From: Butyricimonas faecalis
GTDB lineage: Bacteria > Bacteroidota > Bacteroidia > Bacteroidales > Marinifilaceae
Assembly: GCF_003991565.1 (NCBI RefSeq)
Contig: NZ_CP032819.1
Location: forward strand, 310,001-374,000
DNA: 64,000 nucleotides
Reading direction: 5' to 3'
In this document: one piece after another, positions 57,762 to 64,000 of the stretch
How positions within the stretch are numbered: the first letter of the stretch is position 1
Layout: the number at the start of each line of letters is the position of its first letter
Position numbers and translations under genes: made by a program
The notes under the pieces: generated by a model
Database searches by the model: none
The model's input: the letters and a program-made list of their open reading frames with translations, nothing else
What the model was told of the DNA's origin: nothing

Positions 57762-58331
57762 CTATGATACAATCCAATCGTATAATTTCTTGATACGATA
57801 ATTCCCATCTTTATCATTGTAACAATAGTAGTATCCTCTAGGTATTAAATTCCCGTTTGAATATTTTTCTGTTCCAGAATAATATTGAATAGTCGGATAT
57901 ATTTGCATATATTCAGAACCTTTCCAGCTACCATCGTTTTGAGCTATCGGGAATAAAGCTATTTTCCCTAAATCAAATTTTTGCGCATCTCCGTAACCTA
58001 ACTCCCAATTACACCATTTTGAATCAATAGCCCCGTCTGTGGCGACTAGTATAAATTTATCGTATTTTTGAATTTGCTGTTTGATTATGGTTGCTGTGGT
58101 TCCAGATGTTTTTTTAGGCATAGAATTGTCAAGCCAATCAACATAGATACTGGCATGTAATTCTTCTAAAATGTAGGCAACTCGTTTGAGTTGGCTAATT
58201 TCATCGTGTTTATGGGAAAGAAATACGGATGCATGTTGACCGATTGAAAAAAATCTAGTTTGCTGATGAGCTTCGGAGAGGACATCGGCAGCAAGAGTAA
58301 GTTCCTTTAGCTTATTTTCTGTTAGAATCAT
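57762..58331 (-). CDS. TIR protein A, first gene of the operon
   Basis: A 189-residue TIR protein: SVFLSHKHDEISQLKRVAYIL (about 35-55), SIYVDWLDNSMP, KYDKFILVATDGAIDSKWCNWELGYGDAQKF with W106-x3-E110. This TIR subtype (HxH loop SHKHDE, then CNWELG) is close to the ThsB-like/single-domain TIRs of bacterial immunity. It starts the operon, 25 bp before TIR B, divergent from the XRE gene at 58434. A TACTTTTG box on the minus strand lies 35-45 bp upstream. Confidence 0.85.
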   Translation of the reverse strand: MILTENKLKELTLAADVLSEAHQQTRFFSIGQHASVFLSHKHDEISQLKRVAYILEELHASIYVDWLDNSMPKKTSGTTATIIKQQIQKYDKFILVATDGAIDSKWCNWELGYGDAQKFDLGKIALFPIAQNDGSWKGSEYMQIYPTIQYYSGTEKYSNGNLIPRGYYYCYNDKDGNYRIKKLYDWIVS

Positions 58332-58433
58332 GGTTCTTCTTAATGTTTGTCATATGATAGCACAAAAGTACAAAAATAATCCCAGCTATCGAATATAATT
58401 CACTATATTTGCACTATGAAATCATATCAAAGA

Positions 58434-58643
58434 ATGAAACTGAATAGAATAAAGACTGTTTTATCCGAAAAAGGTATTTCTCAAACGTGGTTAGCTAAAC
58501 AGCTAGATAAGAGTTTCAGTATGGTCAATGCCTATGCCTGTAATCGAATTCAGCCTAATTTGGAAACCTTGCAACAGATTGCGGAGATATTACAAGTTGA
58601 TTTGAAAGATTTGATAACCGATAAAAAGGAAAGGTTACAATAA
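58434..58643 (+). CDS. XRE-family HTH regulator between the TIR and hsd operons
   Basis: A 69-residue single-domain HTH protein beginning MKLNRIKTVLSEKGISQTWLAKQLDKS, with VNAYACNRIQPNLETLQQIAEIL as recognition and following helix. The frame begins 18 bp earlier (58416), but a TATATTTG -7 box ends only about 13 bp before that, favouring the later ATG. Such regulators (QTWLAKQL) are typical first genes of Bacteroidetes type I restriction operons and could also control the divergent TIR operon. Confidence 0.87.
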   Translation: MKLNRIKTVLSEKGISQTWLAKQLDKSFSMVNAYACNRIQPNLETLQQIAEILQVDLKDLITDKKERLQ

Positions 58644-58732
58644 GTATTAAATTAGGTTAGGAGGTTCTGGGTTATTCTGCTACCTATTGCAGATGTGTCT
58701 ATGAACTTCCGATAATATACAATGTTAAGAAC

Positions 58733-62861
<4,129 letters not shown>

Positions 62862-62864
62862 GTT

Positions 62865-63998
62865 ATGGGAAAAGACATTATCACAAATGATAAAGATATA
62901 AACGACCTGTTCTTGAAGGTTGTTGACCTCGTCACGCAGGCAAGGAGACGTGTGGCAACAGCTGTCAATATAGCAGAGGTCTATACTAAGTTCCATATCG
63001 GACAATATATAGTAGAATATGAGCAAAAGGGAGAGAGAAGAGCCGAATATGGAAAGTCTGTGCTGAAAGAACTTTCCAAACGTCTGACTGATAGACTGGG
63101 CGATGGATGGTCATATTCTAATTTACGTCAAATTCGACAGTTTTATTTGGTTTACGGTAATTTGACAACCAGTGGTTATCAATTTGAAGATGTCCAAAAG
63201 GCTAACCAGTGGTTAGCAGATTATCCGAAGGCAGAGGAATATATCTCTGAACCGACATTCGCTCTCTCATGGTCTCATTATCTTATACTGATGAGGGTTG
63301 AAAATCCAGATGCCCGCAGTTTCTATGAAATAGAATGTACCCAACAACAATGGTCTAAAAGACAACTCAGCCGTCAAGTAGGAAGCTGTCTTTATGAGAG
63401 ATTGGCTTTGAGCCGTAACAAAGATGAAGTAATGCGGTTGGCTAAAGAAGGGCAAACTATTGGGAAACCATCGGACATTATCAAGAATCCCATAACATTA
63501 GAGTTTCTTGGTCTGAAACCTGATGCAGTTTACTCCGAGTCTAAATTGGAGAATGCCATTATCAACAAGATGCAGCAGTTCCTATTAGAACTTGGCAAAG
63601 GGTTCCTCTTTGAAGCAAGGCAGAAAAGGTTCACGTTTGATGAGCAGCATTTCTTTGTTGACTTGGTATTTTACAATCGTTTACTGCAATGCTATGTGCT
63701 TATAGATCTGAAGATAGACAAACTTACTCATCAAGACCTCGGACAGATGCAGATGTATGTCAACTACTATGACCGCTATGTCAAACAAAACTTTGAAAAG
63801 TCGACAATTGGCATTCTGCTGTGCAGGGAGAAGAACGATGCACTTGTGGAACTCACCTTGCCTAAAGATGCTAACATCTATGCTTCTGCTTATCAACTCT
63901 ATCTTCCCAACAAGGCTTTATTGCAAGCCAAGGTGAAGGAGTGGATTGAAGAGTTTGAAGAGAATGAGGAATTAAAGAAACTGGAAGAAAATGAATAG
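62865..63998 (+). CDS. DUF1016/YhcG PD-(D/E)xK nuclease family protein
   Basis: A 377-residue protein. DUF1016_N helical domain at about 15-150 (RRRVATAVNIAEVYTKFHIGQYI, LTDRLGDGWSYSNLRQIRQFYLVY), then a YhcG-like PD-(D/E)xK nuclease (about 200-350: FTFDEQHFFVDLVFYNRLLQCYVLIDLK). Found next to type I systems as an accessory. Starts 3 bp after hsdM and ends two bases before the window edge, so hsdS is expected beyond it. Confidence 0.88.
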   Translation: MGKDIITNDKDINDLFLKVVDLVTQARRRVATAVNIAEVYTKFHIGQYIVEYEQKGERRAEYGKSVLKELSKRLTDRLGDGWSYSNLRQIRQFYLVYGNLTTSGYQFEDVQKANQWLADYPKAEEYISEPTFALSWSHYLILMRVENPDARSFYEIECTQQQWSKRQLSRQVGSCLYERLALSRNKDEVMRLAKEGQTIGKPSDIIKNPITLEFLGLKPDAVYSESKLENAIINKMQQFLLELGKGFLFEARQKRFTFDEQHFFVDLVFYNRLLQCYVLIDLKIDKLTHQDLGQMQMYVNYYDRYVKQNFEKSTIGILLCREKNDALVELTLPKDANIYASAYQLYLPNKALLQAKVKEWIEEFEENEELKKLEENE

Positions 63999-64000
63999 TA

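Overview
This window is chromosomal DNA from a Bacteroidota (Bacteroidales) bacterium. The evidence is two SusC/SusD outer-membrane pairs, one behind an ECF sigma factor and a FecR anti-sigma, promoters of the form TTTG-N19/20-TAnnTTTG, a DUF4831/DUF2795/DUF4294 gene set and an Mpi-type master invertase. Gene content and repeats suggest the Odoribacter/Butyricimonas group, but this is a guess without searches.

Left part (1-26 kb), mostly core genes: end of a DUF4831-like protein, a CLC channel, a sigma/anti-sigma/SusCD locus with two further lipoproteins (3-11.5 kb; the anti-sigma frame is broken in a G-tract), an NfeD-flotillin pair, tsaE, alanine dehydrogenase, an LctP permease, gmhB, an IS110-type element inserted in an intergenic repeat, holA, DUF4294, AlgH/YqgE, RNase P RNA, serine dehydratase, a bifunctional nuclease and pgi.

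Middle part (25-48 kb): a minus-strand thiamine operon under a TPP riboswitch (thiS, thiC, a TenI-ThiD-ThiE fusion, thiG, thiH), with a MoeB/ThiF-like E1 nearby and an Mpi-family invertase between. Then an AraC regulator, an aldo/keto reductase, an MGMT-like protein, an envelope-biogenesis set (OstA-like, SurA-like and a SurA-N-like lipoprotein), recQ, and a second SusC/SusD operon with a fasciclin-like lipoprotein.

Right part (48-64 kb): AT-rich and accessory, a defence island. It holds a strong candidate for a 6S-like ncRNA, a GmrSD-type DUF262/DUF1524 protein, a scar with a truncated phosphatase and three operator-like palindromes exactly 40 bp apart, a DinD-RhuM fusion, a YdeI-like protein, a four-gene operon of three different TIR proteins plus a stand-alone SLOG protein, a divergent XRE regulator, and a type I restriction locus (hsdR, hsdM, DUF1016/YhcG nuclease) that runs off the window before any hsdS. 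The TIR-TIR-SLOG-TIR operon is the best candidate for an undescribed system: a Thoeris-like signalling layout without a recognisable ThsA effector.

Two families of palindromic intergenic repeats of about 110-130 bp (A and B below) are scattered through the core part. One copy is cut by the IS110 element, and another supplies the last codons of the thiamine fusion gene.
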